DNA of 64,000 nucleotides from CAZAAW01 sp964483325 (GCA_964483325.1 CAZAAW010000006.1:1-64000); one strand, 5' to 3'. Positions 47,483-56,798 are shown, counted from the first letter of the stretch. A program made the numbers and translations. The notes: a model not told the origin generated them from the letters alone.

Positions 47483-50167
47483 ATGAACGTTCGCAGCAAT
47501 CCGCAACGGCTGGATCTGGCGGACCGCGTTGAACTCGCCGCTTTTCCCGACCATCCTGCGAATCTGCCGCTGCGCCCGCTGATGCCGGGGCGGCCTTCGC
47601 GGCGTCCGGAGGGGAGTCAGGCAGGCCCGATGCGCACCGATGCCGCCGATGGCGGTCGCACCGAACCGGTCATCGAAAACGGCGAGCGGGTGAGCGGCAT
47701 CGGCTGGCTGCTGCTCCTTGCCGGGGCCATCGTCGCGGCGGCCGTCGCCTTCGCGCTGCTGCCGCGCAACCTCGCCAATCCCTTCATCCTTGGCCTGCTC
47801 GGCCTGCTGGCGGTGGTCGGCGTGTTCGCGCTGTTCGCCGGCGCCGCCGGGCTGCTGCGCTTCGCCGGCCGCAGCCAGGGCAATCCCATGGCGCAGGCTT
47901 TCCTCGACGGCTTCGGCGAGGGGGTGCTGATCACCGATGCGGATGGCCGCATCGTCTATGCCAACCGGGCCTATGCCGATCTGGTCGGCGCCGACAGCGA
48001 GCGCGACATGCGCGCCGTCGATCGCGCCTTCGCCTCCGACCCGGTCGCGGCGGAGATGATCTACCGCATCGCCCAGGGCCTGCGCGAAGGCCGGGCGAGC
48101 GCCGAGGAAGTGCGCATGCCGGCGGCGCTCGACGGCGCCTCCGACCCGCGCCGCGGCGGCCACTGGTACAGGCTGCGCGCCCGGCCGCTTGAGGCGAAAG
48201 CCGGCGAGCGGCCGCTGGCCGTCTGGCAGCTCGCCGACGTCACCGCCGAGCGCCAGAAGCAGGAGAGCGCCTTCCTCGACCTGCAGCATGCCATCGACTA
48301 TCTCGACCATGCGCCGGTCGGCTTCTTCTCCGCCGAGCCGGACGGGCGCATCGTCTACATGAATGCGACGCTGGCCGAATGGCTCGGCTACGATCTCGCC
48401 CGCTTCGCGCCGGGCGAACTGCAGCTCGCCGATCTGGTCCGCGGCGCCGGCGCGGCGCTGCTGCCGGGCGTCGGCGGCGACCGTGCCGAGATCGTCGATC
48501 TCGACCTCGTCAAGCGTAACGGCCAGAGCCTGCCGGTGCGGCTCCTGCACAAGGTGCCGCACAATGCCGACGGCGCCCCGGGCGCGACGCGCACCATCGT
48601 CCTCAACCGCAGCCCCGGCGAGGATGCCTCCGAGGCGCTGCGCGCCGCCGAGGTGCGCTTCACCCGCTTCTTCAACAACACGCCGATCGCCATCGCCGCG
48701 GTCGACGGCAGCGGCCGCATCGGCCGCACCAATGCGCCCTTCGCGCGGCTCTTCGGCATCGCGCCGTCGGTGCGGACCGATCTTGTGGCGGTGCTGCGCG
48801 ACAGCGACCGCGCTCCCCTCCAGGCGGCCCTTGCGGCAGCGGCGCGCGGCGACAGCGAGATCCAGCCGGTGGACGCCATCCTCGCCGGCCCCGGCGAGCG
48901 CAGCGTCCGCTTCTTCGTCAGTGCCGTGGAGGAGGGCAGTGCCGACGAGGCGGCCATCGTCTACGCGCTGGAGACGACCGAGCAGCGCGCCCTCGAGATG
49001 CAGTTCGCGCAGAGCCAGAAGATGCAGGCGGTGGGCCAGCTCGCCGGCGGCGTGGCGCACGATTTCAACAACGTGCTGACCGCCATCATCGGCTTCTCCG
49101 ACCTTCTCCTCGCCAACCACCGGCCGAGCGATCCGTCCTTCCAGGACATCATGAACATCAAGCAGAATGCCAACCGGGCGGCGAGCCTGGTGCGGCAGCT
49201 GCTGGCCTTCTCGCGCCGCCAGACCCTGCGGCCGCAGGTGCTGGCGCTGGCCGATGTCCTGTCGGATGTCAGCATCCTGCTGCAGCGCCTCCTCGGCGAG
49301 AACGTGCGGCTGCAGCTCGTGCATGGCCGCGACCTCTGGCCGGTCAAGGCCGATCTCAGCCAGTTCGAGCAGGTGGTGATCAACCTCGCCGTCAACGCCC
49401 GCGACGCCATGCCGGGCGGCGGCTCGCTGACAATGCGCACCGCCAACGTGCCGGCCGCTGCGGTGCGCGGCTACGGCCATGGCAGCCGGCTGCCGGAAGC
49501 CGACTACGTGCTGCTCGAGGTCGAGGACACCGGCACCGGCATCCCGCTGGAATACCAGGAGAAGATCTTCGAGCCGTTCTTCTCCACCAAGGAAGTGGGG
49601 AAGGGGACGGGCCTCGGCCTCTCCACCGTCTACGGCATCGTCCAGCAGACCGGCGGCCAGATCTTCTTCCGCAGCGAGGCAGGCAAGGGCACCACCTTCC
49701 AGATCTTCATCCCGCGCCATGCCGTCGCCGAGAGCGAAGCCGCGGACGCCCTTGAGGCGTCGCCGGCCGACAGCCGGTCGGGCTCCGGCGACCTGACCGG
49801 CACCGCCTCGATCCTCCTCGTCGAGGACGAGGAGGCGGTGCGCGCCTTCGCCGCCCGCGCCCTCACCAGCCGCGGCTACAAGGTGCATATCGCCGGCTCG
49901 GGCCTCGAAGCGCTGGAGCGCATGCGCGAGCTGGGCGGCGCCGTCGACCTGGTGGTGTCGGACGTCGTCATGCCGGAAATGGACGGGCCGTCGCTGCTGC
50001 GCGAATTGCGCAAGCAGCAGCCCGGCCTGAAGATCATCTTCGTCTCCGGCTATGCCGAGGACGCCTTCAAGAAGAACCTGCCGGAAGGCGAGAGCTTCAA
50101 TTTCCTGCCGAAGCCGTTCACGCTCAAGCAGCTGGCGACGGCGGTGAAGGAGACGCTGGAGGGCTGA
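47483..50167 (+). CDS. cckA: Cell-cycle hybrid histidine kinase CckA
   Basis: An 894-residue inner-membrane kinase that feeds phosphate through ChpT to CtrA and CpdR. There are two membrane helices (about 71-92 and 101-125), then three PAS-like segments (about 135-250, 275-380, 395-500). The HisKA motif is GGVAHDFNNVLTAIIGFSDL (His at about 525), with HATPase boxes NLAVNARDAMPGGG and GTGLGLSTVYGIV. A C-terminal receiver (about 775-890) has DVVMPEMDGPSLL and ends FLPKPFTLKQLATAV. The receiver sequence and the SGYAEDAF block are typical of CckA. The first 65 residues are poorly conserved, and ATG 47580 or 47630 could be the true start. Confidence 0.93.
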   Translation: MNVRSNPQRLDLADRVELAAFPDHPANLPLRPLMPGRPSRRPEGSQAGPMRTDAADGGRTEPVIENGERVSGIGWLLLLAGAIVAAAVAFALLPRNLANPFILGLLGLLAVVGVFALFAGAAGLLRFAGRSQGNPMAQAFLDGFGEGVLITDADGRIVYANRAYADLVGADSERDMRAVDRAFASDPVAAEMIYRIAQGLREGRASAEEVRMPAALDGASDPRRGGHWYRLRARPLEAKAGERPLAVWQLADVTAERQKQESAFLDLQHAIDYLDHAPVGFFSAEPDGRIVYMNATLAEWLGYDLARFAPGELQLADLVRGAGAALLPGVGGDRAEIVDLDLVKRNGQSLPVRLLHKVPHNADGAPGATRTIVLNRSPGEDASEALRAAEVRFTRFFNNTPIAIAAVDGSGRIGRTNAPFARLFGIAPSVRTDLVAVLRDSDRAPLQAALAAAARGDSEIQPVDAILAGPGERSVRFFVSAVEEGSADEAAIVYALETTEQRALEMQFAQSQKMQAVGQLAGGVAHDFNNVLTAIIGFSDLLLANHRPSDPSFQDIMNIKQNANRAASLVRQLLAFSRRQTLRPQVLALADVLSDVSILLQRLLGENVRLQLVHGRDLWPVKADLSQFEQVVINLAVNARDAMPGGGSLTMRTANVPAAAVRGYGHGSRLPEADYVLLEVEDTGTGIPLEYQEKIFEPFFSTKEVGKGTGLGLSTVYGIVQQTGGQIFFRSEAGKGTTFQIFIPRHAVAESEAADALEASPADSRSGSGDLTGTASILLVEDEEAVRAFAARALTSRGYKVHIAGSGLEALERMRELGGAVDLVVSDVVMPEMDGPSLLRELRKQQPGLKIIFVSGYAEDAFKKNLPEGESFNFLPKPFTLKQLATAVKETLEG

Positions 50168-50226
50168 GACTCCGGGCGGCGGCGGTTTGACCGCCGGCGG
50201 GGAGATTCGCTAGGCTGCCTGTGCCT

Positions 50227-50281
50227 GATGGGGATGGGGCTCCCCGACAACCGCCTGCAAAAGGCTGATAGCTCCTGCTGC
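50227..50281 (+). promoter_or_regulatory. Fluoride riboswitch (crcB motif)
   Basis: GGGGATGGGGCTCCCC, AACCGCC, then GGCTGATAGCTCCTGC reproduce the conserved blocks of the fluoride aptamer, including the pseudoknot-forming parts. It ends about 100 bases before the crcB start, as expected for control of a fluoride exporter. The remainder of the leader (50282-50379) shows GC-rich pairing but no clear terminator. Confidence 0.93.
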
Positions 50282-50379
50282 GAGAGGCGAAGCGCGCCTT
50301 GCCGCGGTGGGAGTCCGCCCCGAAGGTCGGCCTGCCCTGCGGCCGGGTTCCTCGCCGGATCATTTGAGCGAGGACGAGG

Positions 50380-50754
50380 ATGAACTACCTGCTTGTGTTT
50401 ATCGGTGCCGGCATCGGCGGCGCGCTCCGCCATGCGGTCAATCTTGCCGCGGCGCGGATCGCCGGCATCGGCTTCCCCTACGGGACGCTTGCCGTCAATC
50501 TCGTCGGCGGCCTGGCGATGGGCCTGCTGGCGGCCTGGTTCGCGCTGAAGGTCGATGCGCCGCAGGGCCTGCGCCTCTTTCTGACCACCGGCATTCTCGG
50601 CGGCTTCACCACCTTCTCGGCCTTTTCGCTCGACGTCGCGGTGCTCGCCGAACGCGGCCAGCTCGCCGCCGCCGCCAGCTATGTCCTCCTGTCGGTCATC
50701 GGCTCGATCGCCGCCGTCTTCGCCGGCCTGGCGCTCGTGCGCACCCTGACCTAG
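50380..50754 (+). CDS. crcB: Fluoride ion channel CrcB/FluC
   Basis: A 124-residue membrane protein with four helices that forms dual-topology dimers exporting fluoride. GAGIGGALRH, FPYGTLAVNLVGG and TTGILGGFTTFSAFSLD are the family signatures, the last holding the phenylalanine and threonine residues lining the pore. The ATG at 50380 follows GAGGACGAGG. The stop codon overlaps the stop of the converging kinase gene. It is controlled by the fluoride riboswitch. Confidence 0.95.
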   Translation: MNYLLVFIGAGIGGALRHAVNLAAARIAGIGFPYGTLAVNLVGGLAMGLLAAWFALKVDAPQGLRLFLTTGILGGFTTFSAFSLDVAVLAERGQLAAAASYVLLSVIGSIAAVFAGLALVRTLT

Positions 50755-52754
50755 CTCCGCCCCGCCGCCGGTCTCTCCCGCACCAGCCGGTCGATTGTCG
50801 CCGCCAGTTCGGCGCGCCGGAACGGCTTGGGCAGGAGCGGCAGGTCGGCCATGGCGTTGCCGGCCAGCCCGGCATAGCCGGTGGCGATGAGGATCGGCTG
50901 CCCGGGCAGCATGGCGCGGATCTCGGCTGCCAGCTGGGCGCCCGTCATGCCGGGCATCAGGTAGTCGGTGATGACGAGATCGGGCGGCGGGCCGCTGCGC
51001 AGCGCCTCCAGCGCAGCGCCGCCGGAGCCGGCCTCGGTCACCGCGTGGCCGAGATCGGCGAGCATGTCGGCCGTCGCCATGCGCACCAGCGGCTCGTCGT
51101 CGACAAGCAGGATGCGGCAGCGCCGGTCGGCCTGCGGCGCCGCGCCGTCGAGGCCGGGTTGCTGCGGCGGCGGCTCGTTGGCAATCGGCAGCCAGATCTC
51201 GGCGCGGGTGCCGGCGCCCGGTCGGCTGTGCAGGAAGAGGCCGCCGCCCGACTGGGCGGCAAGGCCGTGCACCATGCTGAGCCCGAGGCCGGTGCCCTTG
51301 CCGATGCCCTTGGTGGAGAAGAAGGGCTCGACGACGCGGCGCAGCGTCGCCTCGTCCATGCCGGCGCCGGTGTCCTCGACGGCGAGCCGCACATAGTCGC
51401 CGTGGCGCAGGCCGTTGGTGTGGCCGGCGCCGGCCGACTGCCGGTCGACCGTGATCGTCAGCGCGCCGCCCTCCGGCATGGCGTCGCGCGCATTGACCGC
51501 CAGGTTGAGGATCGCCAGCTCCAGCTGGCCGGGATCGACGCGGGCCGGCGGCAGGTCGTCGGCAAGCGCCACGTCGAGCCGGACGCCGGCGCCCAGCGAG
51601 CGCAGGACGAGCTCGCGCATGTCGTCGACCAGCGCCGCCACGTCGACGGCACGCGGCTCCAGCACCTGCCGGCGGGCGAAGGCGAGAAGCCTCTGGACCA
51701 GGGTCCGGGCGCGCTCGGCGCCCTGCATGGCGGCAGTGATGAGGCGCTGCGTGCGCTCGTCGGTGCCGATGCGGCGGCGCAGCAGGTCGAGGCTGCCGAC
51801 GATCGGCGTCAGGAGGTTGTTGAAGTCGTGCGCCACGCCGCCGGTGAGCTGGCCGATCGTCTCCAGCTTCTGCGCCTCGTGCAGGCGCGCCAGCATCGCC
51901 TCGCGCTCGGCGATGGTGTCGACGATGCGCCGCTCGAGGGTCTCGTTGAGGCTGCGCAGGGCCTCCTCGGCCTCGACCTGGCGGGAGATGTCGGTGCTGG
52001 TGCCGAGCCAGCGCGCCACCGCCCCGGTGGCGTCGCGGATCGGCTCGGCCCGCGTCAGGAACATGCGGTAATGGCCGTCGGCGGCGCGCAGCGGGAAGGT
52101 CATCTCGAAGGGCTGGCCAGAGACCGTCGCTTCCTGCCAGGCCTTGCGCACGGCCGGCAGCAGCGCCGGATCATGGCGCGACTGCCAGCCCCAGCCTGTC
52201 GCTTCGTCCGGCGTCATGCCGGTGAACTCGTACCAGCGCCTGTTGTACCAGGTGACGGCGCCGTCCGGACCGGCGATCCAGCACAGCTGCGGCATGGCGT
52301 TGACGAGGGTGGCGAAGTTCTCCTCGGTGGTCCGCAGCGCTGCCTCGGCCTGCCGGCGCTCGTCGCGCGCCGCCACCTCCGCCAGGGCGCGCCGCACGGC
52401 GCCGGGCAGGCGCTCCAGGTGCTGCTTGACGACATAGTCGGTGGCGCCGCGCTTCAGCGCCTCGACCGCGACGTCCTCGCCGGCGAGGCCGGAGACGAAG
52501 ATGAACGGGACGTCGGGCGCTGCCAGGTGTGCGGTCTCCAGCGCCGCCTCGCTCTCCGGCTGGTGATCCGCCAGGATGAGATCGAAGCGGCGCGCCGCCA
52601 GCGTGGCGCGGAAGGCGTCGCCGGAGCCGACACGCTCGATCTCGCAGACGAGCCCGTCGGACCGGAGGGATGCGGCGACGCGGTCGGCGTCGCGCGCCTC
52701 GCCCTCCCAGTGGAGGATGCGCACGGGAGGCGCTGGAAGCTCGACGACCGTCAC
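50751..52754 (-). CDS. Hybrid sensor histidine kinase (REC-PAS-HisKA-HATPase-REC)
   Basis: A 667-residue cytoplasmic protein. The N-terminal receiver (about 10-125) has its acceptor in FDLILADHQ and Lys in DYVVKQ. A PAS/PAC domain (about 145-265, WYEFTGMTPDEA) follows, then HisKA with GGVAHDFNNLLTPIVGSLDL (His at about 306), HATPase boxes NLAVNARDAMPEGG and GTGLGLSMVHGLA, and a C-terminal receiver (about 545-660, DYLMPGMTGAQLA). There is no membrane segment. The nearby fluoride exporter is convergent and probably unrelated. The start is GTG 52754 or GTG 52802. The stimulus is unknown. Confidence 0.88.
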   Translation of the reverse strand: MTVVELPAPPVRILHWEGEARDADRVAASLRSDGLVCEIERVGSGDAFRATLAARRFDLILADHQPESEAALETAHLAAPDVPFIFVSGLAGEDVAVEALKRGATDYVVKQHLERLPGAVRRALAEVAARDERRQAEAALRTTEENFATLVNAMPQLCWIAGPDGAVTWYNRRWYEFTGMTPDEATGWGWQSRHDPALLPAVRKAWQEATVSGQPFEMTFPLRAADGHYRMFLTRAEPIRDATGAVARWLGTSTDISRQVEAEEALRSLNETLERRIVDTIAEREAMLARLHEAQKLETIGQLTGGVAHDFNNLLTPIVGSLDLLRRRIGTDERTQRLITAAMQGAERARTLVQRLLAFARRQVLEPRAVDVAALVDDMRELVLRSLGAGVRLDVALADDLPPARVDPGQLELAILNLAVNARDAMPEGGALTITVDRQSAGAGHTNGLRHGDYVRLAVEDTGAGMDEATLRRVVEPFFSTKGIGKGTGLGLSMVHGLAAQSGGGLFLHSRPGAGTRAEIWLPIANEPPPQQPGLDGAAPQADRRCRILLVDDEPLVRMATADMLADLGHAVTEAGSGGAALEALRSGPPPDLVITDYLMPGMTGAQLAAEIRAMLPGQPILIATGYAGLAGNAMADLPLLPKPFRRAELAATIDRLVRERPAAGRS

Positions 52755-53120
52755 GCTGCGCCCCCGGCGACACTGGCCATGATCTTTGCTCTCAATGCCC
52801 ACAGGACGGGAAGGTTACGCGGAGCCTTACCGGACGTTGCCGGGTCCGATCCCTGGATGAGAAGGGAAATGAGGAAGGCGGCAAGCCGTTCCGAGGACCT
52901 GCCATGCAGGAGAGGGCGGCCCCGGCAGACTTAAGCGGGGCCGGGCTGCGGAAAAGCCGTTTTGCCGCAGAGGCTCTTTGTCCGGATCGGCCCGGCGCGG
53001 TTGCGCCGGCCGCGCCCGCCGCTCCACTGTTGCAGCGGCAGCAACGCCTTCTGCTGCGATCCCGCGTTGACCGGACGGATAGCGAGCCGCTCGGGGGCGC
53101 TTTGAGAAGGAGGTGCGAAG
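52755..53120. other. Gene-free stretch between two divergent genes
   Basis: This stretch holds the promoters of the hybrid kinase (minus) and the small membrane protein (plus). GC-rich self-complementary pieces such as GGCCCGGCGCGGTTGCGCCGGCC are present at about 52988-53010. I see no riboswitch, tRNA or convincing operator. Confidence 0.4.
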
Positions 53121-53351
53121 ATGTTGACCCGCGTTGTGCTGGCAGCAGTGCTTCTGGCGATCCTGACGGCAACCGTCGTCTGGGCCGCCTATGCCGTTAC
53201 CAGCATCGGCGGCTTCCAGATGCCGCTCTATGCCTGGGTGGCGATGTTCGCCGGCGGTCTCGCCTCGGTGGCCCTGGCGGCCGGGCTGATGTTCCTGGTG
53301 TTCTACAGCAGCCGGCACGGCTTCGATCAGCCGCCGGAGGACGAGGCCTAG
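53121..53351 (+). CDS. Small two-helix inner-membrane protein
   Basis: A 76-residue protein with hydrophobic helices at about 5-26 (VVLAAVLLAILTATVVWAAY) and 38-63, a short loop and an acidic C-terminus (QPPEDEA). A strong AAGGAGGT lies eight bases ahead of the ATG, so it is very probably translated. I recognise no family. It is convergent with the PdhS-like kinase gene, separated by a short tandem repeat. Confidence 0.75.
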   Translation: MLTRVVLAAVLLAILTATVVWAAYAVTSIGGFQMPLYAWVAMFAGGLASVALAAGLMFLVFYSSRHGFDQPPEDEA

Positions 53352-53355
53352 CCGT

Positions 53356-53412
53356 CAGCCGGCCGAAGATCAGCCGGCCGAGGCTGATCAGCCGGCCGAA
53401 GATCAGCCGGCC
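53356..53412. repeat. Short tandem repeat CAGCCGGCCGA(AGAT)
   Basis: Four copies of CAGCCGGCC start at about 53356, 53371, 53389 and 53404, with spacers GAAGAT or GAGGCTGAT. The last copy runs into the 3' end of the PdhS-like kinase gene, so the stop codon region is within the array. Copy number could vary between strains. Confidence 0.7.
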
Positions 53413-56400
53413 AGTACCCGCGCATTGGGGAAGGTGATCCGCACCAGCGTGCCCTGGTTGGGTGTGCTGTCGATGGCAAAGCCGGCGCGGTTCGCCTCCA
53501 CCAGCGCCTTGGTCAGCGGCAGGCCGAGGCCGGTGCCGTCGAAGCGGCTGCGGCCGGGCGTCGTCAGCTGCTGGAACGGCTTCAGTGCCGTCTCCAGGTC
53601 CTTGGCCGACATGCCGATGCCGGTGTCGCGGATCCGGATCACCACCTCGCCGCTGTCCTCCAGCGTGCTAGAGACGATCACCTGGCCGCCGGCCAGGGTG
53701 AATTTCACCGCATTGGACAGCAGGTTGAGGATGATCTGCCGCAGCGACCGCGGGTCGGCGACGACCTTCGGCACGCCGGCGGCAAGGCTGGTGCGGATGA
53801 TGATGCGCTCGCGGTTGGCCTGCGGCTGCATCAGGCTGACGCAATCCTGGATGGTGACGTTGACGTCGACGGCCGAGAAGGCGAGGTCGAGCTTGCCGGC
53901 CTCCACCTTCGACAGGTCGAGCAGGTCGTTGATCAGGCTGAGGAGGTGCGTCCCCGACAGATGGATGTCGCGCAGGTAGTCGCGGTAGCGCTCGTTGGCG
54001 ATCGGTCCGAACTGCTCCTCCAGCATCACCTCGGAAAAGCCGATGACGGCGTTGAGCGGCGTCCGGATCTCGTGGCTGATCTTGGCCAGGAACTCCGACT
54101 TCTGGTTGTTGGCCTGCTCGGCGGCGCGCCGCGCCGCGACAAGCTCCTCCTCGGCATTCTTCCACTGGCTGAGATCGCGCAGCACGGCGCAGAACTTGTC
54201 GGTCTCGCCGAGCCGGCCCATCGTCATGAACAGCGGGATGAGGCCGCCGGCCGGCACGTTGCCGATGACCTCGCGGCCGTCATTGAGCACGCTGGCGACG
54301 CCGTTCTGGGCGAGGCCGTCGAGATAGTCGAGCGCCGACTTGCGGCTTTCCTCGGCGAGCAGGTTCTGGAACGGCGAGCCGACGACGTCGCGCGCCTCGA
54401 TGCCGAAAAGGGCCTGGGCGCTGCGGTTGACGCTGACGATGCGGGCCTCGCGGTCGATGACGATGACGCCGTCGGTGGCGGTGTCGAGGATCGTCTCCAG
54501 CTCGGCGATGCGCGCCGCCGAGGCCTGCACGGCCGGGTCCGGGCCGGGCAACTCGCGGATCGACAGCATCAGCGCCGTGCCGTCTTCCCAGGGGATGCTG
54601 TTGAGCCGCGCCTCCACCGCCACGGCCGGCGCCCCGCGGCGCCGCAGCGTCGTGGCGCGGTCATTGTTCTCGCCCTGCCGCAGGCCGGCCGGGAACAGCG
54701 TGTCGACGCCGCCGGCGGCATTGATGCCGACGACGCCGTCATAGCCGAGCAGGTCGAGCAGGAAGCGGTTGGCGAACAGCGCATCGCGCTCGCGGAAGAC
54801 GAGGACGCCGACCGGGACGCGGTCGAGCAGCCGCCGGTGCAGAGGCGGCAGCGCTGCCGTCTCCGGCGCTGCCGGCTCGGCGGCGGGCTGCGGCGTCACG
54901 ACCTCGCGCGGGCCGACCTGCGCCGCATCGGCGGCCGACGGCCGGCGCGGGATCACCGCCTTCAGCGCATCGGCGATGCGGCGGAAGGCATCCTGCTCGT
55001 TGCCCGACAGCGGCGCCTTGGCCTCGGCATCGACGCCGGGCAGGCGGACGACATTGGTTCTTCCGGCAGCGGCAGGCGGCTCTTCGGCCGGAGCGGCTTT
55101 CGCCTCCTCGGTGGCGGCGCCGAGCGGGCGGGTGTCGGTGGTGCGGCAGACGCCGAAGCCGCGGAAGCCCTCGAAGGTCCGGTCGCGATTGAAGGCGGGG
55201 AGGGCGGCGAGGTCGACGGCGACGGCCAGCGACTTGCCGTCGACCGGCCAGTAGACCGTGACGCCGCTCCAGGTGTCGCGCCGCACCAGCGCCTTCTCGA
55301 CGCTGCCGTCCGGGTCGAGCCCGCGCGCCGCCGCGACCTCCGACCAGGAGCGGCCGACGATGTCGGCAGCCGCCGGCCCGACGACGGCGGCGAATTCCGG
55401 CGACACGAAGCTGAAGCGCTGGCGGGCGTCGATCTGGAAGACGAAGCGGATCGGCGCCAGCCGCGGATAGAAGACGAAACCCCCGGGCTCGGCATGCGGC
55501 TCGGCCGCCGCGTCTTCCGGAGGGGAGGCAGGCGCCGCCTCAGGGCTGGCCGCCGTCTCCTGCGCTGGCGCCGCCGCGACAGGCGCGGGCGGCGCAGTGG
55601 CTTCGGGCTCCGGTACGGGCTCCGGCGCTGCTGGCTGCTGTGCCTCCGCTGCCGCCGGAGCGCCGGGCGCGGGATCGACCGCGGCCGGCGCCTCGGCAGG
55701 CTCTGCCGCGGGAGCCTGGGCGACCGGCTCGGCCGGTGCGGCTGGCGTCGGTGCTGGCGGCTCGACCCGTGCCGCTGGCTGCGGCGCCGGCGCCGGCTCT
55801 GCCGCCTGCGCCTCGGCCGGGCCGATGACGGCAAGGGTCAGGCGGCCGTCCGGCGTCGTTGCCGCCGCGAGGCCGACGAGGCGGGTGTCGAGGCCGAAGG
55901 CGGTCTTGCGCTTCATCGCGGCGCGGCCGCTGTCGGCGAAGGCGCGCCCGAGTTCCTCCAGCGCCGCCGCGCCGCCGGCAAGATCGGCGAAGCCCTCCGA
56001 GGCGCCGATCACCCGGCCGGCCGGATCGAGCACGGCGACTGTCGCCGTCTCGGTGGCAAGGCGCTGCGCCAGGCTGCCGGCGCGGTCGGCCAGCGTCGCG
56101 GCCGCGCCGGACAGCGGCCCGACGGTCAGGACGCCCGAGTCGTCACCGATGCGGACGCGCCGGCAGAGGAAGGGCTGCGTGTCGCTGCGCACGCCGAAGG
56201 AAAGGCGCAGCATCTCCAGCCGCGGCGGACCGCCGAGCGGCAGGCGGCGGGCGATCTGGACGATCTGCCGGACGGCCGGATTGGCGGGGGAGAAATCGCG
56301 TCCGAGAAGCGTCTCGACGGCGTCCATGCCGAAGAGGCGCACGGCGGCGGCATTGGCCCACAGGACATGCCGCGCATCGGCGCTCCACAGCAGCGCCGGG

Positions 56401-56474
56401 CGCGGATCGAGCAGCACCGCGCCGACTTCGGCGATGGCCGTCAGTTCAAGATAGGATCGGTTCTTGCGGTTCAT
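53403..56474 (-). CDS. PdhS-like cell-cycle sensor histidine kinase
   Basis: A 1023-residue soluble kinase. An N-terminal PAS-like domain (about 12-120) is followed by a long Ala/Pro/Glu-rich linker (about 225-355) and three further PAS regions (about 365-475, 590-680, 690-790). HisKA holds FLAKISHEIRTPLNAVIGFS (His at about 801) followed by EVMLEEQFGPI, and HATPase_c has LLSNAVKFT and GTGLGLPLTKALVE. The HEIRTPLNAVIGFSEVM run followed by a FGPI segment is typical of the PleC/DivJ/PdhS group that acts on DivK; size and cytoplasmic layout match Brucella PdhS. A longer start at 56573 lies in AT-rich promoter-like sequence and is less likely. Confidence 0.82.
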   Translation of the reverse strand: MNRKNRSYLELTAIAEVGAVLLDPRPALLWSADARHVLWANAAAVRLFGMDAVETLLGRDFSPANPAVRQIVQIARRLPLGGPPRLEMLRLSFGVRSDTQPFLCRRVRIGDDSGVLTVGPLSGAAATLADRAGSLAQRLATETATVAVLDPAGRVIGASEGFADLAGGAAALEELGRAFADSGRAAMKRKTAFGLDTRLVGLAAATTPDGRLTLAVIGPAEAQAAEPAPAPQPAARVEPPAPTPAAPAEPVAQAPAAEPAEAPAAVDPAPGAPAAAEAQQPAAPEPVPEPEATAPPAPVAAAPAQETAASPEAAPASPPEDAAAEPHAEPGGFVFYPRLAPIRFVFQIDARQRFSFVSPEFAAVVGPAAADIVGRSWSEVAAARGLDPDGSVEKALVRRDTWSGVTVYWPVDGKSLAVAVDLAALPAFNRDRTFEGFRGFGVCRTTDTRPLGAATEEAKAAPAEEPPAAAGRTNVVRLPGVDAEAKAPLSGNEQDAFRRIADALKAVIPRRPSAADAAQVGPREVVTPQPAAEPAAPETAALPPLHRRLLDRVPVGVLVFRERDALFANRFLLDLLGYDGVVGINAAGGVDTLFPAGLRQGENNDRATTLRRRGAPAVAVEARLNSIPWEDGTALMLSIRELPGPDPAVQASAARIAELETILDTATDGVIVIDREARIVSVNRSAQALFGIEARDVVGSPFQNLLAEESRKSALDYLDGLAQNGVASVLNDGREVIGNVPAGGLIPLFMTMGRLGETDKFCAVLRDLSQWKNAEEELVAARRAAEQANNQKSEFLAKISHEIRTPLNAVIGFSEVMLEEQFGPIANERYRDYLRDIHLSGTHLLSLINDLLDLSKVEAGKLDLAFSAVDVNVTIQDCVSLMQPQANRERIIIRTSLAAGVPKVVADPRSLRQIILNLLSNAVKFTLAGGQVIVSSTLEDSGEVVIRIRDTGIGMSAKDLETALKPFQQLTTPGRSRFDGTGLGLPLTKALVEANRAGFAIDSTPNQGTLVRITFPNARVLAG

Positions 56475-56657
56475 CGCTTGCGCGTCATGGGGGTGGCGGA
56501 ACCGACCCGAATCTCCGGCATCGATGCAATCTTTAAAGATCTGCAAATAAGGCTCTTTTGCAAACCGGTCCATGCCTTCGGCGGCTCTCTCCCGCGCCGC
56601 CGGGCGAATTGGTTAAGAGCGTCGTCCGGCCGGGCGCAAAAAATTCTTTGTTGCGGT

Positions 56658-56675
56658 GCAACATTGATGTTGCAA
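56658..56675. promoter_or_regulatory. Palindrome upstream of the phasin gene (possible PhaR-type site)
   Basis: TGCAACAT, spacer TG, ATGTTGCA form a perfect inverted repeat 124 bases before the phasin ATG. More TGCAA-like pieces flank it (TTGCGGTGCAA, TTGCAATGCACAA). Phasin genes are commonly repressed by PhaR, whose sites contain TGC/GCA pairs; assignment is by analogy. The region 56475-56798 also holds the promoter of the PdhS-like kinase. Confidence 0.45.
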
Positions 56676-56798
56676 TGCACAATGAAGCGGCCTATGTACA
56701 GGGCGCAATCAGACAGACACCCAGCCCACCGCAGCAACGGTGGGGCAAGCGACCGGCGGCTTCGACCGTACGGCCGCCCAGGCCGACAGGAGAGAGAC

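Noticed and set aside
47336..49888. An 850-codon minus-strand frame antisense to cckA
   Set aside because: CckA on the plus strand has all kinase and receiver motifs; the antisense frame shows only low-complexity composition.
53946..56798. A long plus-strand frame leading into the phasin gene, read as one 1110-residue protein
   Set aside because: The part before 56799 is antisense to the PdhS-like kinase and has no recognisable domain. The phasin has its own ribosome site and ATG at 56799.
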